The notes: a model not told the origin generated them from the letters alone. Numbered from the stretch's first letter, positions 35,192 to 44,335 are shown. The stretch is 64,000 nucleotides of DNA from Natronomonas gomsonensis (GCF_013391635.1 NZ_JACAWU010000001.1:1426001-1490000), one strand, 5' to 3'. Translations and numbers: made by a program.

Positions 35192-35602
35192 GTGTTCGAC
35201 GACCGCGCGCAGAACGAGGTGACCGGAATGGTCGTCATCGTCGGCTTAGCGGTTATTCTGTCGCTGTTCTTCGGATTCGTCGTCTTCCAGAACTTCACGA
35301 CGCCCGGCGACGACGTTCCGAAGGTCGCCTTCGAATACACCCACGACGAGGCGGCCGAGGAGCTCACAATCGCCCACAACGCCGGTGATGCCTTCGCCGC
35401 CGACGAGGTGTTCGTCCTCGTCCGTGACGCCAACGGGAGCGTCACCGGTACTCGGGTGTGGGGTGGCTCCGGAACGGTCAGTTCGGGTGATTCAATCACC
35501 GTCGACGGGGTCGAACGCGGTGCGAGCGTTCGCATCGTCTGGGTAGCGGGCGCCGGCGAACGCACCTACGTCATCGGTCGGTGGGGCGGGTCGAGTTCGT
35601 AG
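35192..35602 (+). CDS. Type IV pilin-like protein
   Basis: 136 residues from GTG 35192 (FDDRAQNEVTGMVVIVGLAV). A start at GTG 35147 would add 15 residues without resemblance to any pilin leader; TTTT at 35163 fits a promoter for the shorter form. The short charged leader, the Glu then hydrophobic helix of about 20 residues resemble haloarchaeal pilin leaders (..RAVSPVIGVILMVAIT..) cut by PibD, though the canonical SPV/I-G is here NEVTG. The remainder is a small all-beta domain. Likely a secreted or pilus-associated surface protein. Confidence 0.65.
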   Translation: MFDDRAQNEVTGMVVIVGLAVILSLFFGFVVFQNFTTPGDDVPKVAFEYTHDEAAEELTIAHNAGDAFAADEVFVLVRDANGSVTGTRVWGGSGTVSSGDSITVDGVERGASVRIVWVAGAGERTYVIGRWGGSSS

Positions 35603-35645
35603 TCGCTCGGAGTTTTTATACCGGCAGGACCGCTTGGGGGTATCG

Positions 35646-36128
35646 ATGCGCTCGGACCGAGCCGTCGTCGTCGCCACCGTTGCCGTCGTCATCGGCGTGA
35701 CCGTGGCGTCGGGGCCCCTCGTCGGCGTCTCGCTGACCGACGAGCAGTCGTTCGCTCCGGGGTCCGGAACCGCGAACGTCACCGTCGAGACGGTTCCCGA
35801 CACCGCGACGCTCACGCAGTCGAACTACGGCTCCGGCCCCTACACCCTCCGTCTCGACCCTGCTCGGATTCGCGTCTCGTCGGTGTCTGGCCAACCGACG
35901 GTCGCCTACGAACTCGCTGTCGACGGGTTGAACCACTCCCGAACGAGCGTGACGTTCCTCGACGATGGCTACGAGGGCCGCTACGACCTCGCCTTTTCGG
36001 CCTCCACGATAGCGCCCGACCGAGTCGACGAAACGCGATACGACGGGACGGTTCGGGTCTACGTCTACGACGAGCGGAGTGACCGTCTGCTGGTCGAACG
36101 CGACATCTCCATCGAGGTGAAACGGTGA
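35646..36128 (+). CDS. Putative exported protein of unknown function
   Basis: 160 residues from MRSDRAV. One N-terminal hydrophobic helix (about 6-28) may be a signal peptide or anchor. The rest is a mostly beta, Thr/Val/Asp-rich domain (PYTLRLDPARIRVSSVSG, then YDGTVRVYVYDERSDR). It overlaps the next gene by 4 bp (GTGA). No family recognised; it likely works with the adjacent polytopic protein and pilin-like gene. Confidence 0.6.
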   Translation: MRSDRAVVVATVAVVIGVTVASGPLVGVSLTDEQSFAPGSGTANVTVETVPDTATLTQSNYGSGPYTLRLDPARIRVSSVSGQPTVAYELAVDGLNHSRTSVTFLDDGYEGRYDLAFSASTIAPDRVDETRYDGTVRVYVYDERSDRLLVERDISIEVKR

Positions 36129-37945
36129 ACCGACGGATTCGACGACTCGGTCATGCCGTTTTCGGCGACCGATGCGGCGTCGTACTCTTCCTCGCGACGC
36201 TTTCGGTGTACGCCGTCTACTGGCGAATCGGTATCGTCATCACCGACAGCTACACAGTCGCGAACGCCCTCGTTGCGGTCGCTGACGGCCACCTGTATCT
36301 CGACGACGCCGTCTACGGAGCCGGCCTGGAGACGCCCGGAACCGGGACGGTCGACGGACGGCTGTACGGCCGCAACTACGGGCAGGTGTTTCTCGCCGTG
36401 CCGTTCCTGTTGTTCGTGGAGGCGATGGCCGCCGTCGCCGACCTCCGGGTCGCACTGGCGGCCGTCTGGGCGCTCCTCGTCGTCGGCCTCGCTCGCTTGG
36501 TCGGCCGGGAACTCGACCGCCCGAAGTACGCGGCCTACGTCGGAAGCGCTCTCGCTCTGACGGGCTTTGCCGCTGCCATCGCCGGCACGACGACCATCGA
36601 CGCCGACCGCCACTACCTCATCGCACTCCAGATGCAGACGATGGTCGCTGCCGCACTCGTCGGTGTCGTCTGCTATCGCCTCCTCGCGCGAGTCTACGAC
36701 CGCCGAATCGGCTTCGCCGGTGGGGTCGCCGCGAGCTTGGCGACGCCCGTCGGCTTCTGGGCACAGTTCCCGAAGCGCCACGTCCTCGTCACGCTGTGTG
36801 TCGTCGCTTCGATGTACCTCCTGTATCGGAGTCGCGAGGGCGACGCCGTCGACGTTCGGTTTCGCGCCGCCGCCTACGTACCGGTCGGCGTCGCGGCGTG
36901 GGTTAGTGCCGCCGAAGGAGTGATTCTCCTCCTCGCGTTGCTCGCAGTGGACGTGCCGACGGCCGGTCGAGACCTCCGGTCGCTCGTGACTGCCGGGGCG
37001 ACGTGTGTCGTCTCCGTCGTCCCGATGTTCGTGACGAACTATCTCATCAGCGGCAACGCCGCACAACCCCCAAGGGTGCTCAGCGCCGGCGGCGACGGGA
37101 GTCTCGCCGGTGACAACTCGGGGTCCTCGTCTGGGACGGAAGCGACTCCACAATCGTCTGGGACGGAAGCGACTCCACAACCGGGCTCGGAGACCCTCGA
37201 CACGTTCATCGGGGCTACCGAGGTCGTTCTCCGACTGTTCGACTCCGGTATCGAGACACTCGTCGGCGAATCCGGTCGGCTGTATCACACCTTCGTTCGA
37301 GGTGGCTACATCGCCGACGTTGCGGCCCGTGACGCCGGTGAAGCGATTCGGCTCGCCTTTCTCGAAGCGATGCCGCTGGCGGCGGCGTTGCTCGCGGTCC
37401 CTATCATCGCGGTTCGGACGGATTTCGGCGCTCGCCTCCGCTCGGCTCTGGAGAACCGCCGACTCTCGGCGCTGGGTACCGTCGATGCCTTCGTCGCGGT
37501 CTATGCGACGGCGCTGACGCTGGTCTATCTGCCGCGGCTCCCGCTCCATGCGACCATCACTGTCCGATATCTCCTCGCGCTGTTCCCTATCGCGGTGTAC
37601 GCCCTGGTACGGATGGGGTCCGTCAGGCGTGTCCTCGCGGAGCGACTCTATTTGGCTGTCTTCACCTACGCCTCGGGCGTCCTCATCGGCGGTCAACTGC
37701 TCGTCGTCTACCTGTGGGTCGTCGATGCGACGCGGGGGGAGGCAGTCCAGACTCACGCCCTCGTCGGACTTGGCACCGCAGCGTTGCTCGCCGGGTGGAC
37801 GCTCTTCGACACCACCGGCCGCCGTGCGGACCGCTTCGGCGCCGTCGCACTCGGGCTGGCGGCCGCCTCGGGCACCGTCTTCCTACTTTTGGCGGGACTG
37901 TGGCACTTCGCCTTCGTCGGCGGACGGGCACTTCCCTTCGGGTAA
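36125..37945 (+). CDS. Polytopic membrane protein, possible GT-C-like
   Basis: 606 residues, GTG start overlapping the previous stop. About 12 hydrophobic helices. An early [19 protein letters not shown] segment, with an acidic residue in the first external loop, is like GT-C glycosyltransferases or dolichol-linked mannosyltransferases, but no clear catalytic motif can be named. A Ser/Gly/Thr-rich external loop (residues about 325-355) contains an exact 27-bp tandem duplication (37127-37180). Probably a surface glycan or lipid-processing protein; confidence low beyond 'membrane protein'. Confidence 0.6.
   Translation: MNRRIRRLGHAVFGDRCGVVLFLATLSVYAVYWRIGIVITDSYTVANALVAVADGHLYLDDAVYGAGLETPGTGTVDGRLYGRNYGQVFLAVPFLLFVEAMAAVADLRVALAAVWALLVVGLARLVGRELDRPKYAAYVGSALALTGFAAAIAGTTTIDADRHYLIALQMQTMVAAALVGVVCYRLLARVYDRRIGFAGGVAASLATPVGFWAQFPKRHVLVTLCVVASMYLLYRSREGDAVDVRFRAAAYVPVGVAAWVSAAEGVILLLALLAVDVPTAGRDLRSLVTAGATCVVSVVPMFVTNYLISGNAAQPPRVLSAGGDGSLAGDNSGSSSGTEATPQSSGTEATPQPGSETLDTFIGATEVVLRLFDSGIETLVGESGRLYHTFVRGGYIADVAARDAGEAIRLAFLEAMPLAAALLAVPIIAVRTDFGARLRSALENRRLSALGTVDAFVAVYATALTLVYLPRLPLHATITVRYLLALFPIAVYALVRMGSVRRVLAERLYLAVFTYASGVLIGGQLLVVYLWVVDATRGEAVQTHALVGLGTAALLAGWTLFDTTGRRADRFGAVALGLAAASGTVFLLLAGLWHFAFVGGRALPFG
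37127..37180 (+). repeat. Exact 27-bp tandem duplication inside membrane protein gene
   Basis: Two identical 27-bp units (37127-37153 and 37154-37180), each encoding SSGTEATPQ, are placed head to tail in the loop-coding part of the 606-residue protein. In-frame, so the protein stays intact. A recent slippage event or a variable-length linker is likely. Confidence 0.85.
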
Positions 37946-37989
37946 GTCACTATCGTCAACTTTTACCGCTCGCTTCCTGTACGCCGGAC

Positions 37990-38559
37990 ATGGATCAGCT
38001 TCAGCAGTCGCTGCTGGAGGCGCCGATTATCGAAAAGGACGGCTACCACTACTTCGTCCACCCGATAAGCGACGGCGTCCCAATGCTCGAACCGAGCCTC
38101 CTGCGCGAGATCGTCATCAAAATCATCCGTAAAGCGCAACTCGAAGACGTCGACAAAATCGTCACGCCCGCGGCGATGGGTATCCACATCTCGACGGCCG
38201 TCTCGTTGATGACCGACATCCCGCTCGTCGTCATCCGAAAGCGGGAGTACGGACTCGACGGCGAGACACCGTTGTTCCAAGAAACCGGCTACTCCGAGAA
38301 CCAGATGTTCATCAACGACGTCGAATCGGGCGATAACGTCCTCGTTCTCGACGACGTGCTCTCGACGGGCGGCACCCTCACCGCCATCTGCGGCGCCCTC
38401 GAAGATATCGGCGCCGACATCGTCGACGTGGTCGCCGTCATCAAGAAGGTCGGCGGCGAGAACAAACTCGAAGACTCCCCCTACACCGCCAAGACGCTCA
38501 TCAACGTCGACGTCATTGACGGCGAGGTCGTCATCGTCGACGAAGACGGCGACTTCTAA
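37990..38559 (+). CDS. hpt: Purine (hypoxanthine/guanine) phosphoribosyltransferase
   Basis: 189 residues from MDQLQQS. The PRPP-binding motif is [13 protein letters not shown], preceded by [16 protein letters not shown] and [12 protein letters not shown]. The sequence is of the archaeal adenine-PRTase-like family annotated as HGPRT in haloarchaea. It salvages free purine bases to IMP or GMP. Base specificity cannot be set from sequence alone. Its stop is directly followed by repeat element C. Confidence 0.88.
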   Translation: MDQLQQSLLEAPIIEKDGYHYFVHPISDGVPMLEPSLLREIVIKIIRKAQLEDVDKIVTPAAMGIHISTAVSLMTDIPLVVIRKREYGLDGETPLFQETGYSENQMFINDVESGDNVLVLDDVLSTGGTLTAICGALEDIGADIVDVVAVIKKVGGENKLEDSPYTAKTLINVDVIDGEVVIVDEDGDF

Positions 38560-38561
38560 AA

Positions 38562-38643
38562 CACCCACTTTTTACGAGGAGGGGTTTCCTCGCTCCCTTC
38601 GGTCGCTGCGGGAACCCCACCTCGCAAAAACTTGGGGAAAAAA
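38562..38643 (-). repeat. Hairpin-bearing intergenic element, copy C (inverted)
   Basis: It begins 2 bp after the hpt stop with CACCCACTTTTTACGAG and ends with CGCAAAAACTTGGGG, as in copy A1 (CACCCACTTTTTGCACG ... GGCAAAAACTTGGG). Its stem pairs GAGGAGGGGTT with AACCCCACCTC around a longer loop. The following 70 bp (CGCTACGCTCGGCGTATGCTAC) match the sequence beyond A1 (TTCGCTCGGCGTATACTAC). It may double as the hpt terminator. Confidence 0.75.
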
Positions 38644-38770
38644 CGACCCGGCGGCTCGGCCTCCGGCCTCGCCGCCGGTGAAACGCCTCGCTACGCTCGG
38701 CGTATGCTACGCTTGTGGTTAATATCACACCGTAGAGCGGTCAGTAGACGTACGCACTTACCGCAGGGAA

Positions 38771-39178
38771 TTATTGTAATTCATGGGGGCCACATGCGGT
38801 CTGCCTGACCCGAATTGTGACCCCTCCCCACTCGCTGGGAATATATTTTCGCGCCCGGGGCACACAGGTCACATCCACCACGATGATGAGTTCCCCATCT
38901 GCTGGCTTTTGTCCCATCGAACATCGCCATGGATGACCGTCTACAGCGTGCCAAAGCGCATCTTGAATTGTATCAGCCCGATCCCAGTGTTCGTCTTCAG
39001 TAGCCGCCTCAGTCTCGTAATCGGGGAGGGCATCACGGATTTCGGAAGCCGAGTTCGCATCTTCCGGCACTGATGAGACGCATCCCGATACTGTGTTCGA
39101 TGCGATTTCAACGCAGCCGGAAAGACAGACCAAGCCCCCTCCAATCGCCCCCAATACAGTCCGCCGACGGAGAGCCAT
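38771..39178 (-). CDS. Tat-type lipoprotein of unknown function, in AT-richer island
   Basis: 135 residues. The signal ALRRRTVLGAIGGGLVC ends in the lipobox LSGC, so the mature protein is a lipid-anchored surface protein. Four further cysteines (GCVSS, RCSMG, TCVPRA, TACGPH) could form disulfides. No family recognised. It sits between inverted element copies C and D, in DNA with visibly lower G+C than the flanks (38735-39300). That placement suggests acquired DNA. Confidence 0.6.
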   Translation of the reverse strand: MALRRRTVLGAIGGGLVCLSGCVEIASNTVSGCVSSVPEDANSASEIRDALPDYETEAATEDEHWDRADTIQDALWHAVDGHPWRCSMGQKPADGELIIVVDVTCVPRARKYIPSEWGGVTIRVRQTACGPHELQ

Positions 39179-39316
39179 AGCTATCTCTCCGTCAACGTAT
39201 ATGTTAAATCCTGTGACAGAATCAATCGCAAATGAAGGCCATACCCTCCTGATTTCGGACTACTACCCTTGAAAAGCCATTTTAACCTGTACTGACTGGT
39301 TAAGAACACATCACGA

Positions 39317-39523
39317 GCATCCGTGAGCGCCGCGGGCGCGAGCGGCTCCACCACGCCAACCGTAGGGAGGCGCGGGACCAAGGCCCGACTGCAAGGAGGG
39401 GCGCAGTGTCTTTTTCATCGAAGTGGTTCGAGAGTCGCCAGAGGTGACTCTCGTTATCCAGCGAATCGCCGCTGGCGATTCGCACGGATTTTTGCCGCTC
39501 GCCGCAGGCAACCGTGCAAAAAG
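39317..39523 (+). repeat. Hairpin-bearing intergenic element, copy D
   Basis: Opening GCATCCGTGAG, CCGTAGGGAGGCGCGGGACC (as in A2), TCTTTTTCATCGA, hairpins GAGAGTC/GACTCTC and GCGAATCGCC/GGCGATTCGC, then GGATTTTTGCCG and CCGTGCAAAAAG. It ends 11 bp before the tRNA-Met 3' end. The 138 bp between the lipoprotein start and this element are AT-rich and hold no gene. Confidence 0.75.
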
Positions 39524-39534
39524 TTCAGAGAAGA

Positions 39535-39609
39535 TAGCGGGAGGTAGATTTGAACTACCGATCTCCGGGTTATGAGCCCGGCGGAATCTCCTGGCTATCC
39601 CATCCCGCT
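39535..39609 (-). tRNA. tRNA-Met (CAT anticodon), no intron
   Basis: 75 nt. The acceptor stem pairs AGCGGGA with TCCCGCT, discriminator A at 39535. Anticodon stem CCGGG/CCCGG encloses the loop CTCATAA with anticodon CAT. The T arm is GGTAG-TTCAAAT-CTACC. The CCA end is not encoded. No intron interrupts the anticodon loop. The A1-U72 closing pair and the lack of three consecutive G-C pairs in the anticodon stem base favour elongator tRNA-Met over the initiator (inference). Copy D lies just beyond its 3' end. Confidence 0.93.
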
Positions 39610-39669
39610 ACATCCTCGTACTTGGGTCCGACCATTAAGGGTTGTGATGTGCGTGCCGTCTGTGGAATC

Positions 39670-40209
39670 CTACCGCGAGTCGTGGACCCGCCAGGTGATG
39701 AGACTCTCGGCGACGTAGTTCAGCGTCATCCCCACACCGATGCCGATGACGTTCGCGACGGTCGGCCAGAGGTTTGCCCCGCCGACGACGAGTCGAACGT
39801 CGGTCCACGAGGTGAGGAGATACAGGACGCCGAAGGCCACCGAGAGGCCGCCGAGGCGGACGGCGTGGGACTTCCCGTAGCGTCGTAACAGCGACCGGAG
39901 GCCGCTGTCGCCCTCGTCGGCGAACGTCCAGCGGTCGTTGAGGAGGAACATCAGCGTGATGGACGCCTCGGCGCCGACGGCCTTGCCGGCCAGCGGCGGG
40001 GCCGTCACTCCTGCGATGACGCCGGAGGTCAGCAGGGCGACGATGACGGTTTCGAGTCCTGCCCCGGCGACGCCGACGGAGACGAACTGGCCGATTCGCT
40101 CGGCCGCGACGAGGGCGCGAAGCCGGTCTTGGATACGCTGGACCAGCCCGTACTCTTCGTCCGCCGTGTTCGTCTCGTCGTCTGCGGTGTCGGACTCCGC
40201 CGTCGTCAT
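39670..40209 (-). CDS. GtrA-like membrane protein
   Basis: 179 residues with a polar N-terminus of about 40 residues and four membrane helices. The pattern IGQFVSVGVAGAGLETVI, then FLLNDRWTFAD, then LNYVAESLITWRV is the GtrA/DPMS family, which helps flip or position lipid-linked sugars. Its start overlaps the stop of the glycosyltransferase gene by 1 bp (TAATG), so the two proteins likely work as a pair. Confidence 0.88.
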   Translation of the reverse strand: MTTAESDTADDETNTADEEYGLVQRIQDRLRALVAAERIGQFVSVGVAGAGLETVIVALLTSGVIAGVTAPPLAGKAVGAEASITLMFLLNDRWTFADEGDSGLRSLLRRYGKSHAVRLGGLSVAFGVLYLLTSWTDVRLVVGGANLWPTVANVIGIGVGMTLNYVAESLITWRVHDSR

Positions 40210-40997
40210 TACTGGCCGTGTCCCCCTCGACCGTCGTTCGGACGGTCGACGAGCGCTGTCTCGTCCCGTGTCGCGGCAATCGCGTCGTGGAGCCTACTGT
40301 CCTGAATCCGTTTCGAGCGGTGCCGTGCGGTCAACAGCGCGGCCCCGAGGTCGACGGCAGTCGAAAGCGGGTCGACGGTCGACCCTGGTTTGTCCTCCCA
40401 CTCGATCGGGACCTCCTCGACTTCTAATCCGAGCGCGGCGGCCATCGCGAGCAGTTCCACGTCCCACGCGAAGCCGGGTTCGTAGAGGTGGCTGCGGACC
40501 GTCTCCCACGCCTCTGCGGTGATGGCTTTCGCGCCACACTGGTAGTCGTAGAGGTCGGCATCGAGCAATCGGCGGGCCAGCCACGCGAACCCGTCGCCGA
40601 GATAGCGCCGGGCGAGGGTCTGGTGACTGGTAACCGTCGAATCGGGGTGGCGTCGTGACCCTGCAGCCACGTCCGCATCGTCGAGTGTATCGACGACGCG
40701 ACGCAGTTCGACGGCGGCAGTGCTTCCGTCTGCATCCGCGAATGCGAGGCGGTCCGTTTCGAGGGACTCGAACCCGGCGGTGATGGCGGCACCCTTGCCA
40801 CGTCGGTACGGTACCGCGTTGGTTTCGAGGATGGGGATGTCGAACCCGGCGATGTCATCCACCACGTCCGGTTGCGGGTCGTCGATTTCGACCCGTAGCA
40901 CGTCGGGCTGGAGCTCCTCGGCAACCGCACGGAGGTACGCTTCGAGGCGGCGGCGGTCGGGGCGGAAGGCGGGGACGACGACCCCGAGCGTTGACAT
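40209..40997 (-). CDS. GT2-family glycosyltransferase
   Basis: 262 residues from MSTLGVVVPAF. GT-A fold: VVVPAFRPDRR start, VPYRRGKGAAITAGFE, then the DXD-like FADADGS for metal and nucleotide-sugar binding. QCGAKAITAEAWE and WDVELLAMAAALG match dolichol-phosphate sugar synthases of the DPMS/AglJ type. With GtrA directly after, the pair may make and move polyprenol-phosphate-linked sugars for S-layer or lipid glycosylation (inference). An in-frame upstream extension is antisense to the DUF2298 gene. Confidence 0.88.
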   Translation of the reverse strand: MSTLGVVVPAFRPDRRRLEAYLRAVAEELQPDVLRVEIDDPQPDVVDDIAGFDIPILETNAVPYRRGKGAAITAGFESLETDRLAFADADGSTAAVELRRVVDTLDDADVAAGSRRHPDSTVTSHQTLARRYLGDGFAWLARRLLDADLYDYQCGAKAITAEAWETVRSHLYEPGFAWDVELLAMAAALGLEVEEVPIEWEDKPGSTVDPLSTAVDLGAALLTARHRSKRIQDSRLHDAIAATRDETALVDRPNDGRGGHGQ

Positions 40998-41092
40998 ACC
41001 TCTCTCTCTCGCCCGGGCGATGAAAAACCGTTCGGCTCGTCCGGATCCGGACTCCACAAGAGGTATAGGGGCCCACGTCCGCCGTATGGGTG

Positions 41093-43348
41093 ATGGAGTA
41101 CGGGCTCGTCGCGCTCTGGCTCGTGATGTATCTCGCCGTCGGTCTCGCCGCCCTGCCGCTGTCCGGGGCACTGTTTTCCCGGTTTCACGACGGCGGTGCC
41201 GCGTTCGCGATTCCGGTCGGTCTCGCGACCGTCGCCGTCGTCGGCTACCTCGTCGGACAGGTCGCTTTCGGGTGGCCGGCGCTTCTGATAGCGCTCGCAG
41301 TTCTCGTCCTCGCAAGCACCTTCCTCCGGGACTACGCCGAGGTAGACGAGCGTGCGTTCGCCGAGGCCGCCGCCGTGTTCGCAGTCGCGTTCTGCTTCGT
41401 CGTCGCGATTCGGTCGGTTTCACCTGCCATCGCCCCGCTGCCGCTGTCGACCGGCGAGAAGTTCCTCGATTTCGGACTGCTTCGGACGCTGCTTCAGGCG
41501 GGAGCGCTCCCGCCGGAGGACATGTGGTTCGCCGGCGAGTCGGTGCGGTACTACTACGGCGGCCACATGCTCGCCGCGCTGTTGACGCTGTTCACCGGAA
41601 CCGCGCCCCGGTTCGCCTACAACCTCGCGTTGGCGGGATTTTATGCGTCGCTCGTCACCGGCGCCTACGGGTTGGCTGGGGCTATTGCGGCGAACCACGA
41701 CGCCCCACGCCGGCTCGCGGCGGGTCTCGGCGCGTTCTTCGTCGGCGTCGCCGGCAACCTCGAAACGACGGGCCGGATGTTGGTGTGGCTCCTCCCGGAT
41801 TCAGCCGTCGTCGCGGTCACGGACATCGCCGGCGATTCGGACCTCCTGTCGTGGACGCCGAGTGACTTCTCCTACTGGAATTCGAGTCGCGTCATCGACG
41901 GGACGATAAACGAGTTCCCGCTGTTCGCGTGGCTCAACGGCGACTTACACGCCCACATGATGAGCACGCCGTTCCTGCTTCTCGTTGCGGCGCTGTGTTA
42001 CAGTTACTGGCAGACGCCCGAAACTGAACGGACGGGCCGTCGGCTCCGATTGGCCGCTGTCGTCCCCGTCGCCGGGCTGCTCGCGATTGTCAACACGTGG
42101 TCGTTCCCCACCGCAGGCGGGCTGGTTCTTTTGACCGTCGCGTTCGCGCCAGCCGACCCGGCGACACTGTTGCCGTCTCCGGTGGCTGCTCGGCTTCCGA
42201 CCCGGTCGGGTCTCGCCGAAGAGTTCCGACGGGACGGCCTCGCACTCGCCGTCGCCGCGATGGCGCTCCTGCTTGCTGGCCTTCTGGTGTTGCCGTTCTG
42301 GCTCGGCAGTGCCTCCTCTCGTGGGGTCGGACTGTTCCCACCACGAAGCGGACTCGGGCCGCTGTTGCTCGTCAACGGCGGGTTCCTGCTCGTCTTCGCA
42401 CCGTATCTCGCCGGGCGGCTTTCGAAGCCCTTCGAGGGGCTTCCGGCCGACAGGACCGTCGCCGTCGTCGGCGGAGCCGCACTCCTCGCTTTCGGCGTCT
42501 GGCTCGCCGGGTTCGCCGCCCTCGCACTGTTCGGGCCACTGCTGGCGGTCGCGTGGCTGTTGCTCCGACGCCGGGCCGACGTGGGCTTCGAGACGCTGCT
42601 GATGCTCGCCGGCTTCGGACTCGTCCTCATCGTCGAGTTCGCCTACGTCGTCGAACCGCAGTATCAGGGGTCGAACCTCGAACGCCTCAACACGGTGTTC
42701 AAGACGTACATGCAAGTGTGGGTACTGTGGGCGCCCGCCGCTGGGGTCGCACTCGCTCGACTGCTCGACCCGAGTGAGGCGCTACCCTCGATCGACAGTT
42801 CGGCTTGGCGAACTGCGGGCGTCGCCGTCGCCTGCGTCGTTCTCCTGACGACGGGGCTGTATGCGGGGTTCGCCGTTCCCTCACACTTCGAGGGCGAACC
42901 GGTCGGCGCCGATAGCCCGACGCTGGACGGCACCGCCTACACGCACACCGTCTTCCCCGAGGAGGCCGAGGCAATCGAGTGGCTCGACGCCCGGGAGGGG
43001 CAACCGACCATCGTCACCGCGGCACCGGGCGGGTACTGGTGGCGGCCCGAGGAGGGCGACGGTGCCTCCGCGCCGGCGAGTCTCACCGGCAATCCGACGG
43101 TACTGGGGTGGTTCCACGAAGAACAGTACCGCGGCGAAGCGGCCTACGAGAAGCGACTCGGAGACGTGACGACGATTTACGAGGGGTCGACTGACGAACA
43201 GACCGAGTTACTCGACCGCTACGAGGTCGAGTACGTCTACGTCGGTCCTGCCGAGCGCGCCCGCTACGACGTGACAATCGAGGAGCATCCGGCACTGGAA
43301 GCCGCCTTCCAGCGCGGTGACGTAGTCGTCTACGAGGTTCGGCGCTGA
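41093..43348 (+). CDS. DUF2298 polytopic membrane protein
   Basis: 751 residues with about 15 membrane helices. Signatures of the family: GEKFLDFGLLRTLLQAG, PPEDMWFAGESVRYYYGGH and INEFPLFAWLNGDLHAHMM. The C-terminal 150 residues are hydrophilic. The start is ATG 41093 (GTG 41090 equally possible); TATAGG at 41064-41069 is a likely promoter. DUF2298 proteins resemble GT-C enzymes; the conserved external acidic/His motifs suggest a lipid-linked sugar substrate. Divergent from the GT2-GtrA pair. Confidence 0.85.
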   Translation: MEYGLVALWLVMYLAVGLAALPLSGALFSRFHDGGAAFAIPVGLATVAVVGYLVGQVAFGWPALLIALAVLVLASTFLRDYAEVDERAFAEAAAVFAVAFCFVVAIRSVSPAIAPLPLSTGEKFLDFGLLRTLLQAGALPPEDMWFAGESVRYYYGGHMLAALLTLFTGTAPRFAYNLALAGFYASLVTGAYGLAGAIAANHDAPRRLAAGLGAFFVGVAGNLETTGRMLVWLLPDSAVVAVTDIAGDSDLLSWTPSDFSYWNSSRVIDGTINEFPLFAWLNGDLHAHMMSTPFLLLVAALCYSYWQTPETERTGRRLRLAAVVPVAGLLAIVNTWSFPTAGGLVLLTVAFAPADPATLLPSPVAARLPTRSGLAEEFRRDGLALAVAAMALLLAGLLVLPFWLGSASSRGVGLFPPRSGLGPLLLVNGGFLLVFAPYLAGRLSKPFEGLPADRTVAVVGGAALLAFGVWLAGFAALALFGPLLAVAWLLLRRRADVGFETLLMLAGFGLVLIVEFAYVVEPQYQGSNLERLNTVFKTYMQVWVLWAPAAGVALARLLDPSEALPSIDSSAWRTAGVAVACVVLLTTGLYAGFAVPSHFEGEPVGADSPTLDGTAYTHTVFPEEAEAIEWLDAREGQPTIVTAAPGGYWWRPEEGDGASAPASLTGNPTVLGWFHEEQYRGEAAYEKRLGDVTTIYEGSTDEQTELLDRYEVEYVYVGPAERARYDVTIEEHPALEAAFQRGDVVVYEVRR

Positions 43349-43482
43349 CGTGCGGATATCGAACAGGCGGCGTCGTATCCGGCGGCCGGCCGCACGGTAT
43401 CCAAGCGGCCGCCGGTGACTGCACGGGGCATACGCCGCCTGGCTGCGTGTTCGTATATAAAGGGTGGGTCGAGTGGGTCGAC

Positions 43483-43752
43483 TCAGGCGGTCGCGGGATC
43501 GCCCTTCGCCTTGATGACCTCGACAGCGTCGGCGTCGACGTTGTCCACGTCGAGGTGCATCGGGACGAAGTTCCGTTTGGCGAAGTCCTCGCGTTCGTCC
43601 TCCTTGCCGATGGTACACCACAGCTGGACGCGGTCGGGGCCGTGCCACTCGCCCTGTCGGGAGATGCCGAAGCAGACGTACTCCTCGCCGTCGTAGTCGA
43701 TGACGGCGCCCTTCCGAATGCCGGGGTCCCCGCGGATGATGAGCCGCTTCAT
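43483..43752 (-). CDS. HAH_0734-type conserved haloarchaeal protein
   Basis: 89 residues: MKRLIIRGDPGIRKGAVIDY, then GEEYVCFGISRQGEWHGPDRVQLWC. I recall this as the HAH_0734 family, restricted to haloarchaea and found next to the L44e gene. Small and acidic with likely beta strands; no known function. Divergent from L44e with 124 bp between. Confidence 0.75.
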   Translation of the reverse strand: MKRLIIRGDPGIRKGAVIDYDGEEYVCFGISRQGEWHGPDRVQLWCTIGKEDEREDFAKRNFVPMHLDVDNVDADAVEVIKAKGDPATA

Positions 43753-43876
43753 GCGCGGGCCTTCGTGAGAGTTCGGGTTAAGCGCTTCGAAGGCCCTACG
43801 CCGGCCACCCGATGGCGGCCGTTCGGCCGCAAAACCAAACCCGTTTTAACCCACGACGCGTTAGCCGTCGATAACT

Positions 43877-44158
43877 ATGGAAATGCCACGCCGGTTCAAC
43901 ACGTACTGTCCGCACTGCAACACCCACCACGAACACGAGGTGGAGAAGGTCCGAACGGGCCGCTCCTCGGGAACGAAGTGGGACGCCCGCCGCACTCGAC
44001 GCGGGAAGGCCGTCATCGGTAACGCCGGGCGGTTCTCGAAGGTCCCCGGTGGCGACAAGCCCACCAAGAAGACGGACCTCAAGTACCGCTGCAGCGATTG
44101 TGGCAAGGCCCACCTCCGTGAAGGATGGCGTGCCGGTCGACTCACCTTCCAGGAGTAA
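43877..44158 (+). CDS. rpl44e: 50S ribosomal protein L44e
   Basis: 93 residues. Zinc fingers: CPHC near the N-terminus (residues 11-14) and CSDC near the C-terminus, the standard pair. [18 protein letters not shown] is highly conserved in archaea. It binds in the E-site region of the large subunit. A second in-frame ATG lies two codons later; the first gives MEMPRRFN, matching the family (MQMPRRFN). Followed after 3 bp by S27e. Confidence 0.97.
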   Translation: MEMPRRFNTYCPHCNTHHEHEVEKVRTGRSSGTKWDARRTRRGKAVIGNAGRFSKVPGGDKPTKKTDLKYRCSDCGKAHLREGWRAGRLTFQE

Positions 44159-44161
44159 ACG

Positions 44162-44335
44162 ATGGCAGGAAACTTCTTCCGCGTCCAATGTGGGGACTGT
44201 GAGAACGAGCAGATAGTGTTCGGCAAGGCCGCAAGCACCGTCACGTGTGCGGTGTGTGGCTCGACGCTCGCGACGCCGACCGGCGGCGAGGCCGACATCC
44301 TCGGCGAGGTCGTCGAGACCGTCGAAGCGCGATAG
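44162..44335 (+). CDS. rps27e: 30S ribosomal protein S27e
   Basis: 57 residues, starting [13 protein letters not shown]. Zinc ligands are the CGDC and CAVC pairs, as in archaeal S27e. The length is right. It lies 3 bp after L44e and 56 bp before aIF2-alpha in the conserved archaeal order. Confidence 0.96.
   Translation: MAGNFFRVQCGDCENEQIVFGKAASTVTCAVCGSTLATPTGGEADILGEVVETVEAR

Noticed and set aside
38562-39523. Complete insertion sequence
   Set aside because: Inverted flanks are present, but no transposase-like ORF lies between them and no target duplication could be recognised.
39535-39609. Intron in tRNA-Met
   Set aside because: The anticodon loop is a normal 7 nt and all stems pair without extra sequence.
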